Shown one piece after another: positions 1 through 6,578 of a stretch of DNA of 13,195 bases; position 1 is the first letter of the stretch, and each line of letters opens with the position of its first letter. This DNA is from Puniceicoccales bacterium (GTDB taxonomy: Bacteria > Verrucomicrobiota > Verrucomicrobiia > Opitutales > LL51): positions 1 through 13,195 of the forward strand of contig JAIRLD010000056.1 in NCBI GenBank assembly GCA_031259665.1, written 5' to 3'. A model generated the notes under the pieces. It had not been told where the DNA came from and made no database searches. It saw nothing but the letters and a program-made list of their open reading frames with translations. The position numbers were made by a program, and so were the translations under genes.

Positions 1-109
1 TTCTTGACCTTGCGGCCGAGCCCGGCGCATTCTGCGCCGGGCTCGGCCGCCGAAGGAGGTCCAGGAGTCTACGACTCCTTGCGGGAGTCCAGAGGGCTGA
101 GCCCTTTGG
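1..109 (-). repeat. Composite hairpin repeat, copy 1 (3' end of tpiA)
   Basis: Read on the minus strand, in the sense of tpiA, this starts inside the tpiA coding region. The head module is at 109-89, with a weakened left arm. It continues through the GACTCC/GGAGTC module into a perfect 18-bp stem (12-29 with 33-50, loop TTC 30-32), then the tail GCAAGGTCAAG. It runs off the window start. It has the same module order as the copies at 3710, 5240 and 10831. Its long stem carries GGCGCA/TGCGCC at the tip, where the copy at 5295 carries TACGCA/TGCGTA, so pairing is kept although sequence changes. It encodes the last 12 residues and the stop codon of TpiA. Confidence 0.9.
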
Positions 110-860
110 TAGCAACGATATCCATGAAACTTTCCGCGACCAGAGAAGCGCCGCCGATGAGGCCACCGTCAATGTCTGGTTGTGTGAGGAGATCCGCTGC
201 ATTATCCGGCTTCATGGAACCGCCGTATAAAATGGGTATTATCTGACTTCCTTTGCCGAACTGTTTTTGCAACAGTTCACGGATGAATTGGTGCACTTTT
301 TGTGCCATTTCTGGGGTGGCTGTTTTTCCCGTCCCAATCGCCCAAACCGGTTCGTAGGCGATTACCAGATTAGTATTGGTAAGACCTTCTAACACATGGG
401 AAATTTGTGTTTCGATGACTGTCAATGTTCGATTGGATTCGCGTTCATCGAGGGTTTCTCCCACGCATAGAATGGGTATAAGCTGGGAGGCTTGGGCTAT
501 TTTGACCTTTTGGTGAATTTGTTCATCGGTTTCGTGGAAAATCGCCCGCCGTTCACTGTGGCCGATGATGACATAGGTTAACCTTAAATCTTTGAGCATC
601 GATGCTGAAATTTCCCCTGTGAATGCTCCTTCCTTTTCGAAGTATAAATTTTGGGCACCGATCGCAATATCCGTATTTTTCAGCCATTCCGCACAACGAT
701 CTAGACTTGTAAATGGCGGGCAAATGGCAATGGTAACGTGCGCTGAAATGCCGTGTCTAGTTTTTAGATCTATGATTTTTTTTACCAGATCTTCCGACTG
801 CGATGGCGTTTTATTCATTTTCCAGTTTCCAACGATTAGATATTTCCTTTCCATAATCAT
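69..860 (-). CDS. tpiA: Triosephosphate isomerase
   Basis: Cytoplasmic glycolytic/gluconeogenic enzyme interconverting dihydroxyacetone phosphate and glyceraldehyde 3-phosphate. The single TIM barrel shows all landmarks: GNWKMN at 11-16 (Asn12, Lys14), the catalytic His in IGHSERR (His101), the catalytic Glu in AYEPVWAIGTGK (Glu170), the flexible loop after it, and the phosphate-binding YGGS (212-215) and IGGASL (235-240). The start is ATG at 860; an in-frame ATG at 854 (MERKYLIVGN) matches the family N-terminus just as well, and neither has a Shine-Dalgarno. It lies 6 nt after the HIT gene stop, so the two probably form one transcript. The usual family end is near FMDIVATK; the last 12 residues, GLSPLDSRKES and the preceding Lys, are read from an inserted composite repeat, an appended tail of no expected function. 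Confidence 0.97.
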   Translation of the reverse strand: MIMERKYLIVGNWKMNKTPSQSEDLVKKIIDLKTRHGISAHVTIAICPPFTSLDRCAEWLKNTDIAIGAQNLYFEKEGAFTGEISASMLKDLRLTYVIIGHSERRAIFHETDEQIHQKVKIAQASQLIPILCVGETLDERESNRTLTVIETQISHVLEGLTNTNLVIAYEPVWAIGTGKTATPEMAQKVHQFIRELLQKQFGKGSQIIPILYGGSMKPDNAADLLTQPDIDGGLIGGASLVAESFMDIVATKGLSPLDSRKES

Positions 861-866
861 AAAAAA

Positions 867-1346
867 TTAAATAAATTTTCTTAAATTTTCCCAGAGGTGC
901 TCTAGGGCTACCGGTAATGTTTTGGTATCCGCGATGATGGGCATGAAATTCGTATCGCCGGTCCAACGCGGGACTAAATGGCAGTGTAAATGCTTCGGAA
1001 TACCGGCACCGGCTGCGATACCGAGATTAATTCCGATATTGATCCCATCTGGGGTTAGTGCTTTTTTTAAAATACTTTCGGCACGAACGACCGTTTGAAA
1101 AAAATCCGTATGTTCATCAGTCGTCAGTTGCTGTAGTTCCTGAATTTCACGGCGTGGCAAGACGAGTAGGTGTCCCGCATTGTAGGGATACTTGTTCAAA
1201 ATGACGAAACTTAATGGTGTCCTGAATAGCAGGAGCGATTTTTTTTCATCCGAGCCATTTAAGATGTCTAAAAAGGGATTGTAGCTTTCCGGATCTTCAG
1301 GAACATCGATATAGTCAACACGCCAATGGGCACATAAAAACTTCAT
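867..1346 (-). CDS. HIT-family hydrolase/phosphorylase, Ap4A phosphorylase-like
   Basis: Histidine-triad nucleotide-binding protein of 159 residues. It has the nucleotide-site segment NKYPYNAGHLLVLPRR (51-66) and the triad His119-x-His121-x-His123 within KHLHCHLVPRW, followed by GDTNFMPI (130-137). The VPRW...GDTNFMP signature is typical of the HIT subgroup that includes mycobacterial Ap4A phosphorylase, so cleavage of diadenosine tetraphosphate or a related dinucleotide is the best guess; substrate specificity cannot be read from the sequence. It is first gene of a two-gene unit with tpiA. A perfect TATAAT lies so close to the ATG that the mRNA may be leaderless; no Shine-Dalgarno is visible. 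Confidence 0.88.
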   Translation of the reverse strand: MKFLCAHWRVDYIDVPEDPESYNPFLDILNGSDEKKSLLLFRTPLSFVILNKYPYNAGHLLVLPRREIQELQQLTTDEHTDFFQTVVRAESILKKALTPDGINIGINLGIAAGAGIPKHLHCHLVPRWTGDTNFMPIIADTKTLPVALEHLWENLRKFI

Positions 1347-1352
1347 GGGCCG

Positions 1353-1380
1353 ATTATAGAGATAGTTTGAAAAAAACCAA
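1353..1380 (-). promoter_or_regulatory. Candidate promoter of the HIT-tpiA unit
   Basis: On the minus strand TATAAT occupies 1358-1353 and a weak -35 TTGGTT occupies 1380-1375, with a 16-nt spacer. Transcription would be expected to start about 7 nt after the -10, at or next to the A of the ATG at 1346. The -10 is a perfect match; the -35 is poor (3 of 6). Confidence 0.5.
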
Positions 1381-1438
1381 TATATATCTTGACATGATAA
1401 AAACTTTTCAAAGGAATCGAATGAGTTAATTTATAGCC

Positions 1439-1690
1439 ATGACCAAGACAAAGGAAGAAATCCGAGAACTCGTACGTGAAATTATCGCCGAAATTGCACC
1501 AGATGAGGATGTCAGTGATTTAAAGGCGGACATTCCTCTGCGCGAACAGTTGGATCTGGATTCCATGGACTTTCTAGACATTGTCATGGAGTTGCGTAAG
1601 CGGTATGCGGTTGATGTGCCAGAAGAGGACTATCCCCGTTTAGAGTCGCTGGATAGCTGTGCCGATTACCTAGTCGATAAATTTAAGTAA
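1439..1690 (+). CDS. Acyl carrier protein (DLDSMDF type)
   Basis: Small acidic carrier protein of 83 residues. The phosphopantetheine attachment serine is Ser42 in LDLDSMDFLDIV, followed by a helix III region VPEEDYPRLESLDSCADYLV. This is the secondary ACP type with DLDSMDF rather than the GADSLD motif of the main fatty-acid AcpP. It stands alone with no synthase beside it, so its acyl cargo is unknown. It is divergent from the HIT gene across 92 nt. A TTGACA lies at 1389-1394 but no convincing -10 follows at normal spacing. An intrinsic terminator follows the stop, so tgt is probably transcribed separately or by read-through. Confidence 0.92.
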   Translation: MTKTKEEIRELVREIIAEIAPDEDVSDLKADIPLREQLDLDSMDFLDIVMELRKRYAVDVPEEDYPRLESLDSCADYLVDKFK

Positions 1691-1706
1691 ATTCTTTTGG
1701 ATTGTC

Positions 1707-1746
1707 GGCCCAGTCTATGCGCAATGCGCACAGACTGGGCCTTTTA
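1707..1746 (+). terminator. Intrinsic terminator after the ACP gene
   Basis: Sixteen-nt arms (1707-1722 and 1726-1741) with a 3-nt loop AAT and one A-C mismatch, followed directly by TTTTATT. It lies 16 nt after the ACP stop and just ahead of the tgt start. It is separate from the composite repeat family although similarly GC-rich. Confidence 0.82.
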
Positions 1747-1760
1747 TTACAGATAAAATT

Positions 1761-2948
1761 GTGTTATACCCCCATTTTAAGTTTGAAGTTACCCATCGCG
1801 ATCAATTGACGCGGGCGCGCTGCGGTTTATTGACAACACCCCACGGTATTTTAAAAACTCCCGCCTTCGTATTCTGTGCGACGAAGGGGGCGATGAAATC
1901 GGTTACAACGCGGCAGATGGAAGAAGCCGGAGCGGGAATTATTTTATCCAATACCTACCACCTTCTTTTACAGCCTGGTCCCGATCGCGTCGCTGCACTT
2001 GGTGGGCTTCATAAAATGCTCCATTGGAATCGTCCGATGCTGACCGATTCCGGAGGATTTCAAATTTTCAGTCTCGGCCACGGCGGTGTGGCCAATGAAA
2101 TCAAGGGAAAGCGCAACGGTACCATTCCTAAAACACTTCTCAAAATCGACGAAAATGGAGCCCTTTTCCGCTCCTACATCGATGGACACATATGCGAATT
2201 GACCCCTGAAAAATCCATCGAAGTGCAACAAAAATTCGGAGCGGATCTCATCCTCGTCTTGGACGAATGTACCCCTTTCCATAGTTCTAAACAATACACA
2301 GAATGTTCCATGGAGCGCAGTCATCGCTGGGCTTTGCGCAGTTTCCAACGGTTTTCCCAAAATAATGATTATCGTCAGGCACTTTACGGCATTGTACAGG
2401 GTGGAGTTTACGAGGATTTGCGCGAACGTAGCGGAAATTTCGTTGCCGAACAGAATTTTTTCGGCCAAGCTATTGGGGGAAGTTTGGGTGGTGATCGTAT
2501 ACAAATGCACGACATTGTCGCTATGGCTTGCCAATATATCCGCGAGGATCGCCCTACTCATCTCTTGGGAATTGGCGGAATTGCCGACATTTGGAATGGC
2601 GTCGCGAATGGAATTGATACCTTCGATTGCGTCCATCCGACACGACTCGCGCGGCATGGTGGTGCCCTAGTCTACCCGGAGAAAAACGATGGAAAAGAAT
2701 TTTTTAACCTCAAAAATGCACGTTTTATGGACGATTTGAATCCTATCGACCAAAATTGTTCATGTTATTGTTGCCAAAACTTCTCCCGCGCTTACATTCA
2801 TTACCTCTTCAAAGCACGTGAAATGCTCGGTGGCCAGCTCCTAACGATCCACAATGTAGCATTTATGGTGCGTTTAGCAGGAGAAATTCGAAATTCAATT
2901 GAAGATGGGAGTTTTAAAAAAACGATACATTCTTGCGGAAAATCTTAG
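1761..2948 (+). CDS. tgt: tRNA-guanine transglycosylase
   Basis: Exchanges guanine for preQ1 (or queuine) at position 34 of tRNAs with GUN anticodons, in the queuosine pathway. The 395-residue protein has the family N-terminus (FKFEVTHRDQLTRARCGLLTTPHG), substrate-pocket SNTYHL (63-68), LTDSGGFQ (94-101, Asp96), LYGIVQGG (208-215), GIGGI (270-274), GIDTFDCVHPTR (284-295) with the nucleophilic Asp, and the zinc site Cys333-x-Cys335-x2-Cys338 with His364. The start is GTG at 1761, chosen because the family N-terminal segment begins right there; no ATG fits. The end overlaps the downstream methyltransferase gene by 44 nt, suggesting translational coupling. No queuosine biosynthesis genes are in view. 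Confidence 0.96.
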   Translation: MLYPHFKFEVTHRDQLTRARCGLLTTPHGILKTPAFVFCATKGAMKSVTTRQMEEAGAGIILSNTYHLLLQPGPDRVAALGGLHKMLHWNRPMLTDSGGFQIFSLGHGGVANEIKGKRNGTIPKTLLKIDENGALFRSYIDGHICELTPEKSIEVQQKFGADLILVLDECTPFHSSKQYTECSMERSHRWALRSFQRFSQNNDYRQALYGIVQGGVYEDLRERSGNFVAEQNFFGQAIGGSLGGDRIQMHDIVAMACQYIREDRPTHLLGIGGIADIWNGVANGIDTFDCVHPTRLARHGGALVYPEKNDGKEFFNLKNARFMDDLNPIDQNCSCYCCQNFSRAYIHYLFKAREMLGGQLLTIHNVAFMVRLAGEIRNSIEDGSFKKTIHSCGKS

Positions 2949-3699
2949 GGCTAAAAAGATTTGGCAACGGCTGCGCCTAAGGCTGACCGAAACCTTTAGG
3001 TTCTTTTATGTGTTCCTGCGAGCTCGACTGTTTCGCTGCATCGATTACTGCGGTACAATTTTTAAATTTTATGTCAAAAATCGCAGCTTTGCCAAGACAG
3101 ATCTCACCATTATCGGAGAGTACTGGTTGGATTCTCCCTTTGCCATTAGTAAGCGTTATTTGCAACTCAAATTGGAACTGGATATATATCAATACGGCGA
3201 AACACCCCTCCTAACCATCGAAAAGATAGCCAAACAAGCCCATATTACGGAACAGGATCGCGTCTTTGAACTCGGCTCCGGAACGGGACGCTGTGCGTTT
3301 TGGCTCACCTATTTTACGGGATGTCGCGTCGTCGGTGTCGAACAAATTCCCGATTTCGTCGATTTTTCCAGTCAGCTTGTCGAAAAAGATGACTTTTTAA
3401 AAGAAAAAATTAATTTTATTCGGGATGATTTTCTCTCAACTGATCTCAGCCCGGCAACGGTTGTCTACTGCTACGGAACGAAGTTGACGAACGCTCAAAT
3501 CGAGACGTTGATTTTTAACCTCAGTAAAACACAGCCCGGAACGATCGTGATTACGGTTAGCTATCACCTCAATGAAATTATTTCTGTGAGCGAAAATCAA
3601 ACCATTCTCGGAAAATATTTCCACCTTATTTCGAAATTTGATGCCGAATTTCTCTGGGGAAAAGCTACGGTATTTATTCAAAAAGTTTCATCTTCCTAG
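2905..3699 (+). CDS. Class I SAM-dependent methyltransferase, unknown substrate
   Basis: The central fold is a Rossmann-type methyltransferase: motif I VFELGSGTGR (about 120-129 counted from ATG 2905), the acidic end of strand 2 in VVGVEQI (Glu146), and INFIRDDF before strand 4. The first 60 or so residues are basic and hydrophobic (LRLRLTETFRFFYVFLRARL), resembling an amphipathic or membrane-associating lead rather than a clear signal peptide. The start is ambiguous: ATG 2905 is used here, with an in-frame TTG at 2899. Either overlaps tgt, implying coupling, but a role on tRNA is only an inference from the neighbour. A composite repeat begins 10 nt after the stop. Confidence 0.8.
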   Translation: MGVLKKRYILAENLRAKKIWQRLRLRLTETFRFFYVFLRARLFRCIDYCGTIFKFYVKNRSFAKTDLTIIGEYWLDSPFAISKRYLQLKLELDIYQYGETPLLTIEKIAKQAHITEQDRVFELGSGTGRCAFWLTYFTGCRVVGVEQIPDFVDFSSQLVEKDDFLKEKINFIRDDFLSTDLSPATVVYCYGTKLTNAQIETLIFNLSKTQPGTIVITVSYHLNEIISVSENQTILGKYFHLISKFDAEFLWGKATVFIQKVSSS

Positions 3700-3709
3700 A
3701 GCGTTTACC

Positions 3710-4003
3710 TATGGGGCTCTGTCCCATACCTCGCAAGGAGTCCAGACTCCTTGACCTCCTTTTGCGGCCAAGCCCTGCGCATTCTTCGCAGGGCTTGGCC
3801 GCAAGGTCAAGAATAAACTCTTTGACTTTTCTCAGCGGCAAAGCATGCGAAATTTTCGCATGCTTTGCCGCTAGTTCAAGTTTGCCCCCGCGGCTACGCC
3901 GCGGGGGCTGTAAAAGTACTTTTTAATAAAAGTGTTTTTTTTAATTACTGGTCTTGCAGTTTGATCCCTTGGCAGGGATTCCTAAGGGCGCGTAGTCCTT
4001 AGA
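3710..4003 (+). repeat. Composite hairpin repeat, copy 2 (methyltransferase to xerC)
   Basis: It fills the 307-nt convergent gap, in methyltransferase orientation. Modules in order: head TATGGG/CCCATA (3710-3728); AAGGAGTC/GACTCCTT (3735-3751 region); a 16-bp long stem (3764-3779 with 3787-3802); a diverged second long stem of 17 bp (3834-3850 with 3856-3872); the 11-bp GC hairpin (3884-3894 with 3898-3908, loop TAC); a conserved AT-rich spacer (3924-3940); and a shortened distal part ending in the CTAAGGGC/GTCCTTAG hairpin (3982-4002, one G-U pair). Compared with copy 5, the distal hairpins between about 3960 and 3970 are deleted. The element ends 3 nt from the xerC stop. Confidence 0.92.
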
Positions 4004-4006
4004 CCA

Positions 4007-4924
4007 TCAAGCATGGGGATGGGCTTTGTGGTAAGCCCGTTGGAGCGTGGCGGAATTGACATGGGTATAGATTTGGGTGGTACTCAGGTGAGCATGGCCC
4101 AACAATTCTTGTACAAGGCGCAAATTGGCGCCGTTATTGAGCATATGTGTTGCGTAGCTATGGCGCAATTTATGGGGACTGATATCCATGGGAAGGTTGC
4201 TTTGTTGGAGGTAAAATTTCAGACGGTTTTGCACCTGACGCGGCGTAAGATTTTCGCCCTGACCGTTGATAATGATGGGCATAGTCGGAGAAAAACTTTC
4301 ACCTATGCCGGCGATAAACCGTTCCAGAGCATGGATGGAATAAATGCCAATAGGGCAAACGCGTTCTCGATTACCCTTTCCCGTAATTTTTACTGAACAT
4401 CGTTCAAAATCGACATCGCCATGGTGTAGCGAGAGCAATTCACCCAATCGCATACCGCTGTTGTATAGCAATTCGAGGATGAGCGTATCGCGAAGGTATA
4501 AAAATTGGGATATTTTATCTTCTAAAAATAACTTTTTCGGTTGGCCGATAAGTAGAGCTATGTCATTGGGCGATAAAATTTTGGGTAATGTTTTTTCTTT
4601 TTTGGGTACCGATAGGGATTCGAAGAGATTTTTTTCGACGACCCGGCATTTTTTTAAGAAAATAAAGAGCGATTTCAATCCGGATAGGCGATTTTGGACG
4701 GTTGATTTTTTATGCTCCCGGAGTAATTCGATCAAATACTGGCGAACGGTAAACTCGTCCACATCGTTCCAGCGTCGAATGGATGTATATTTCAAGAGAA
4801 AGGCGATAAATTGCTCAATGGATGTCACGTAACTTTCCAGGGTATGCTTCGAAAGCTGGCGTTCGACCTCGATCGACCGAATAAAATCGGCATAGGAAAA
4901 ATTAACTGCCGTTCTCTGGGCCAT
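4007..4924 (-). CDS. xerC: Tyrosine recombinase XerC
   Basis: Site-specific recombinase that resolves chromosome dimers at dif together with XerD. The 305-residue protein has an N-terminal SAM-like core-binding domain (FIRSIEVERQLSKHTLESY, 14-32) and a C-terminal catalytic domain with the complete set Arg159 (GMRLGE), Lys183 (GKGNRER), His251 and Arg254 (HKLRH), His277 (LGHAHLSTTQ) and Tyr286 (IYTHV). VERQLS near the start and the ending AHPHA resemble XerC more than XerD. It is a single chromosomal-type recombinase with no integrase-type N-terminal arm, att sites or phage genes nearby, so it is not read as a mobile element. Its 3' end abuts the repeat from the converging gene. Confidence 0.92.
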   Translation of the reverse strand: MAQRTAVNFSYADFIRSIEVERQLSKHTLESYVTSIEQFIAFLLKYTSIRRWNDVDEFTVRQYLIELLREHKKSTVQNRLSGLKSLFIFLKKCRVVEKNLFESLSVPKKEKTLPKILSPNDIALLIGQPKKLFLEDKISQFLYLRDTLILELLYNSGMRLGELLSLHHGDVDFERCSVKITGKGNRERVCPIGIYSIHALERFIAGIGESFSPTMPIIINGQGENLTPRQVQNRLKFYLQQSNLPMDISPHKLRHSYATHMLNNGANLRLVQELLGHAHLSTTQIYTHVNSATLQRAYHKAHPHA

Positions 4925-4932
4925 AGAAATGA

Positions 4933-4961
4933 AATATTGGGTATTTAATTTGTATTTTCAA
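4933..4961 (-). promoter_or_regulatory. Candidate xerC promoter
   Basis: Minus-strand TTGAAA (4961-4956), 17-nt spacer, AATATT (4938-4933). The ATG at 4924 is only 8 nt beyond the -10, so a start here would give a leader of one or two nucleotides. The overlapping plus strand carries TTGACG (4964-4969) toward the ferredoxin gene, but without a good -10. Confidence 0.38.
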
Positions 4962-4997
4962 GATTGACGAAGACCACATTTTTTAATCCTATGGGCC

Positions 4998-5234
4998 ATG
5001 GCAAATAGAGATGATCGGATCGAGGAAAATGTTCCAGGAAAGTTCTACGTCGATGACCAGTGTATCGACTGCGATATGTGTCGCAATTTGGCACCGGATT
5101 TTTTTGGTGCGACATCGGAAGGCAATTCTTTTGTAAAAAAACAACCGGTTACCCCAGAAGAAATCGTACTCTGCCAGGAAGCTATGGAGAGCTGCCCCGT
5201 CGGTGCTATCGGCGACGATGGCGAAGAAGAATAA
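4998..5234 (+). CDS. Ferredoxin, single [4Fe-4S] cluster
   Basis: Small acidic electron carrier of 78 residues. The cluster ligands are Cys22-x2-Cys25-x2-Cys28 (QCIDCDMCRN) and Cys66 in SCPVGAIG. A further Cys59 may form a disulfide with the cysteine missing from a second cluster, as known in some one-cluster ferredoxins. The N-terminus (MANRDDRIEENVPGKFYVDD) and the EEE tail are acidic. The start is ATG 4998; no Shine-Dalgarno is visible. It is divergent from xerC across 73 nt. Its redox partner is not encoded here. The composite repeat starts 5 nt after the stop. Confidence 0.94.
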   Translation: MANRDDRIEENVPGKFYVDDQCIDCDMCRNLAPDFFGATSEGNSFVKKQPVTPEEIVLCQEAMESCPVGAIGDDGEEE

Positions 5235-5239
5235 ATATA

Positions 5240-5371
5240 TATGGGGTTCCGCCCCATACCCCGCAAGGAGGCTTAGTCTCCTTGACCTCCTTTTGCGGCC
5301 GAGCCCTACGCATGCTGCGTAGGGCTCGGCCGCAAGGTCAAAAATTGCCCCCGCGGCTACGCCGCGGGGGC
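5240..5371 (+). repeat. Composite hairpin repeat, copy 3 (after ferredoxin)
   Basis: Short form of the family in ferredoxin orientation. The head is a perfect TATGGGG/CCCCATA hairpin (5240-5258). Next come a weakened AAGGAG/CTCCTT module, then the long stem with perfect 18-bp arms (5295-5312 and 5316-5333, loop TGC). An outer TTGACC/GGTCAA helix brackets the long stem. Last is the 11-bp GC hairpin with loop TAC. The distal modules seen in copies 4 and 5 are absent. It fills the convergent gap to the ankyrin gene. Confidence 0.92.
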
Positions 5372-5384
5372 TGCAAGATTTTTT
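5347..5384. terminator. Probable bidirectional intrinsic terminator (GC hairpin of copy 3)
   Basis: Perfect 11-bp stem GCCCCCGCGGC/GCCGCGGGGGC (5347-5357 and 5361-5371, loop TAC) followed by TGCAAGATTTTTT. On the minus strand it is followed by AATTTTTGACC. It sits between the convergent ferredoxin and ankyrin genes and could end transcription from both. The T tract starts about 7 nt after the stem on the plus strand, a little far for a textbook terminator. Confidence 0.6.
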
Positions 5385-5395
5385 AAATCATTTTT

Positions 5396-6403
5396 TTATA
5401 TGACGTTACACATGCGACTAAGCATTTTTTGGGCTGCTTGTATAATGTCTTTTAACGTTTTTTCATCTATTTTGAAGTTTTTTCGAAGATTGTACCATTT
5501 TTCATCATATTTTAGCTTTTTGATGATTTCTTGAATGTCTTCAAAAATTTGTCTTTGTTGGGTGCTATTTCTAAAATCATAGTCGTCAACCCAAAATAGA
5601 ATGGCAAGAAATAAAGCCGGTGAAAGTTCTCCTTGTGAAAATTTTTTACATGCGATGTGGAAAATTGTTTCGCCGTGGGCATTTACTTCATTGAGAAACT
5701 GTTTTCTTTTTTGTGGTTGGCCACCATTCTGCAATTGATTGTTATTTTGTACATATTGATCATTTATTTTTTGTATTATTTTCATTGCTAAATCGGAACT
5801 ACCAGCTTGAAGCGCGAAATGTAAGACTGTTCCATTGTCCGATTTTTTAAAGAGATCAGCGCCTGCCTTTTCAAGAAAATCGAATATTTCGGAGCAATTA
5901 AATTGTGTTGCCAACATAATAGGTGTTAATCCATTGCGCACGTGATTAATGTCGAAAAGTGGGATTTGAGTTCCCGATTCGCCGCGATATTTTGCAGATG
6001 CGAGGGCGGCCAAAGTCAAAAAGTCATCATTTTGAATGGCGATATGAGGCAAGTGATTTAGGTCGTTCTGGTTATCGAGGTGGTGACAAATACTGTTCAA
6101 AAATAAAATCTGTAAAGCCGTACCAGATTTTTTATTGTAAACAGCTTCAGACAATTTCCTCTTCATCCAATCGGGGTTTTTTTCATGAACCCAATTAATG
6201 AAAGCCCGTTGAGATGGTTGCCGCCGATATACTTTTCCTTTACCCAAATTATTTAACGATTCTTCTATTGAAGATGGCCGTCTCTCTGTAAGATTCCAAA
6301 CAAAGAATTGGCGTAAAGAATATGCTTGAACAACGTTGTAGTGTAACCCGGATGACAAGAATATCATCCCCATTAATATTTCTTTTTGTATGTTTCTTTT
6401 CAT
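5396..6403 (-). CDS. Secreted ankyrin-repeat protein
   Basis: Unnamed 335-residue protein. Residues 1-27 look like a signal peptide: basic MKRNIQKE, hydrophobic ILMGMIFLSSGL, likely cleavage after VQA. Ankyrin-like units follow at about 118-150 (poor), 157-186 (NGLTPIMLATQFN...LEKAGADLFKK), 189-213 (NGTVLHFALQAGSSDLAMKII) and 242-265 (HGETIFHIACKKF), with a Gln/Asn-rich insert (219-233) between the last two. The C-terminal 70 residues are predicted helical and charged. Ankyrin repeats mediate protein-protein contact, and export suggests a periplasmic, surface or host-facing role; the partner is unknown. The start is well supported by the AAAAGGAG ribosome-binding site 5 nt upstream, unlike most genes here. 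The gene appears more AT-rich than its neighbours. Confidence 0.82.
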   Translation of the reverse strand: MKRNIQKEILMGMIFLSSGLHYNVVQAYSLRQFFVWNLTERRPSSIEESLNNLGKGKVYRRQPSQRAFINWVHEKNPDWMKRKLSEAVYNKKSGTALQILFLNSICHHLDNQNDLNHLPHIAIQNDDFLTLAALASAKYRGESGTQIPLFDINHVRNGLTPIMLATQFNCSEIFDFLEKAGADLFKKSDNGTVLHFALQAGSSDLAMKIIQKINDQYVQNNNQLQNGGQPQKRKQFLNEVNAHGETIFHIACKKFSQGELSPALFLAILFWVDDYDFRNSTQQRQIFEDIQEIIKKLKYDEKWYNLRKNFKIDEKTLKDIIQAAQKMLSRMCNVI

Positions 6404-6408
6404 TTTTT

Positions 6409-6461
6409 CTCCTTTTACTGGCGATGTATCGCATACTCGCTTAAAAAATTCATTATGTCAA
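6409..6461 (-). promoter_or_regulatory. Promoter and Shine-Dalgarno of the ankyrin gene
   Basis: On the minus strand there is a perfect TTGACA (6461-6456), a 17-nt spacer, then GAGTAT (6438-6433, weak). A 20-30 nt leader ends in AAAAGGAG (6416-6409), 5 nt before the ATG. This is one of only two clear Shine-Dalgarno sites in the window. Confidence 0.55.
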
Positions 6462-6578
6462 GTGAATTTATTAGAAATTCGTATTATTTTTTGGGGCTAG
6501 TAGGAATGTGGAAAATTTTTCTTGGATTTGCTATAAAAAAATTAGGTTCTGTGTTTATTTAGGTATCCTAAAAGGGTC

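Noticed and set aside
4..246. Open frame giving an RPSPAHS-type peptide
   Set aside because: It is the antisense reading of the composite repeat and the end of tpiA. The same pseudo-peptide recurs at other repeats, so it reflects repeat sequence, not a gene.
1389..1394. TTGACA as a promoter for the ACP gene
   Set aside because: No acceptable -10 at 16-18 nt; the nearest TATA-like sequence (1431-1436) is too far and too close to the ATG.
1968..2657. Long antisense frame within tgt
   Set aside because: Tgt has all family motifs on the plus strand; the antisense frame shows no recognisable domain.
3711..3926. Open frame MGLCPIPRKESRLLDL... across the repeat after the methyltransferase
   Set aside because: It lies wholly within composite repeat copy 2; recurring peptide from repeat translation with no independent coding support.
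4007..4924. Tyrosine recombinase as an integrase of a mobile island
   Set aside because: Sequence features match XerC (VERQLS start, AHPHA end), and no att duplication, phage or conjugation genes are visible.
5060..5386. 108-codon open frame overlapping ferredoxin and the repeat
   Set aside because: Shadow of the ferredoxin gene in another frame, extended through repeat copy 3.
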